Positions 5,988 through 6,765 of a stretch of 6,765 nt of DNA are shown piece after piece. The notes beneath the pieces were generated by a model. The model saw nothing but the letters and a program-made list of their open reading frames with translations. It was not told where the DNA came from and ran no database searches. A program made the translations under genes and the position numbers. This DNA comes from Clostridiales bacterium (GTDB lineage Bacteria; Bacillota; Clostridia; Tissierellales; Sedimentibacteraceae). Position 1 is the first letter of the stretch. Each line of letters begins with the position of its first letter. Location of the stretch: the NCBI GenBank assembly GCA_003483345.1, contig DMWH01000051.1, positions 1 through 6,765 of the forward strand. Reading direction: 5' to 3'.

Positions 5988-6647
5988 ATGGAATTAAATA
6001 TTATAAAAAGAAATGCCCCGTTATCAGAACAAGCATTTAAGATTATAAAATCTGCAATTACATCCAATGAGCTTAAACCCGGTGAAGTACTTACAGAAGA
6101 AAAATTATCTGAAAAACTGTCAATAAGCCGTACTCCAATAAGAACTGCATTGCAAAAACTTATTTTTGATGGTCTTGCAGTAAGAACACAAAATAAAAGT
6201 ATAATTGTGGCAAATGTAAGTCAAGAAGATATTGAAAATATTACTATTGTGCGTAAAAGTATTGAAATATTGGTAATGCAACTATTAAAAGATAATATTA
6301 CAACTGAGCATATAAATGAGCTTAAAAGAATATGTGCCTTAGAACGAAAAGTAGTAAATAGTGAAAATAAAGACTATGTGGAATTAATTGACTTGGATTA
6401 TAAATTTCATACTTCGCTTGCAAGAATGACAAATAACCCATTTTTGCTAGAAATAATCGAAAAAGCAAAACTTGTTTCTTGCCGTTTTCTTATTCTATCA
6501 GGTACGATGGACAAATACGGACCTTTAAGTATTGAAGAACATGCTTTAATTCTTCATCATTTAGAAAAAAGAGAGTTTGAATTAGCAGAAATGGCAATGA
6601 AAAGCCATATAGACAAAATCAGTAGCCGTATATTAATTAATGATTAA
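5988..6647 (+). CDS. GntR-family transcriptional regulator, FadR/FCD subfamily
   Basis: A 219-residue protein with an N-terminal winged helix-turn-helix (about 11-76) containing the family motif ISRTPIRTALQKL (46-58), followed by an all-helical FCD ligand-binding domain (about 80-212). The FCD metal-site residues can be seen: Asp137 and His141 in the DxxxH pattern, His185 and His207. In known relatives these bind Zn or Ni, which then holds a carboxylate effector. It is divergent from the larA operon and three GTATAC sites lie between them, so it most likely represses the operon and itself until the hydroxy acid or a product binds. This is the same arrangement as LldR/LctA-type lactate regulators, although the effector is not known. 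The AGGAAGGA at 5975-5982, 5 nt from the ATG, supports the start. No clear terminator follows the stop. Confidence 0.95.
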   Translation: MELNIIKRNAPLSEQAFKIIKSAITSNELKPGEVLTEEKLSEKLSISRTPIRTALQKLIFDGLAVRTQNKSIIVANVSQEDIENITIVRKSIEILVMQLLKDNITTEHINELKRICALERKVVNSENKDYVELIDLDYKFHTSLARMTNNPFLLEIIEKAKLVSCRFLILSGTMDKYGPLSIEEHALILHHLEKREFELAEMAMKSHIDKISSRILIND

Positions 6648-6765
6648 GAGCTAAATATATAGTTAAACCTGGTCTTTATAATTCTCCCTCTGCGTAAACT
6701 TTTTATTTGTTTATTTTAATTCCTTTGTTTTTTGTCAAGTTTTAAATGATTCTTATCGAGTAACA

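Noticed and set aside
6648..6765. Terminator or new gene after the regulator
   Set aside because: This 118-bp tail is T-rich, but no stem with G/C pairs precedes a T-run and no open frame starts. A TTGACA on the minus strand (6738-6733) lacks a good -10 box at the right spacing.

Overview
The window looks like a catabolic locus of an anaerobic, low-GC Gram-positive bacterium, most likely a member of the Clostridia. Signs of this are the strongly A/T-rich DNA, strong AGGAGG-type ribosome binding sites, a solute-binding protein made as a lipoprotein, and an electron-transfer flavoprotein next to transporter and 2-hydroxyacid genes. The species cannot be named from the sequence alone.

Layout, from the right-hand end. 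A FadR-type (GntR/FCD) regulator gene lies on the plus strand (5988-6647). It is divergent from a six-gene minus-strand cluster across a 304-bp control region (5684-5987). The minus-strand genes, in order of transcription, are: a LarA-family nickel-dependent 2-hydroxyacid racemase/epimerase (5683-4397), a class I PLP aminotransferase (4328-3156), the three parts of a TRAP transporter (dctP binding lipoprotein 3137-2085, dctQ 2010-1525, dctM 1522-239), and the first 74 codons of etfB (222-1), which is cut by the window edge. Intergenic gaps are 68, 18, 74, 2 and 16 nt, so the set reads as one operon.

The control region contains a perfect sigma-A promoter for the operon (TTGACA-17-TATAAT, minus strand, 5794-5766). 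A perfect 16-bp palindrome with a GTATAC core (5752-5767) sits on its start point, and a second near-copy lies 14 bp away. A third GTATAC site (5896-5905) lies in the likely promoter of the regulator gene. This is the pattern expected of a FadR-family repressor that controls the operon and its own gene, with release by a carboxylate ligand.

How the genes may work together (inference): the TRAP transporter imports a 2-hydroxycarboxylate with sodium, the Ni racemase interconverts its D and L forms, and an ETF-linked dehydrogenase, expected beyond the left edge with etfA, oxidises it to the 2-oxo acid. The aminotransferase joins that 2-oxo acid to the amino-acid pool. The set resembles the Acetobacterium woodii lct operon (regulator, etfBA, dehydrogenase, permease, racemase), but has a TRAP system in place of lactate permease and an added aminotransferase, so the substrate may not be lactate. 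No RNA genes, mobile elements or CRISPR arrays were seen.
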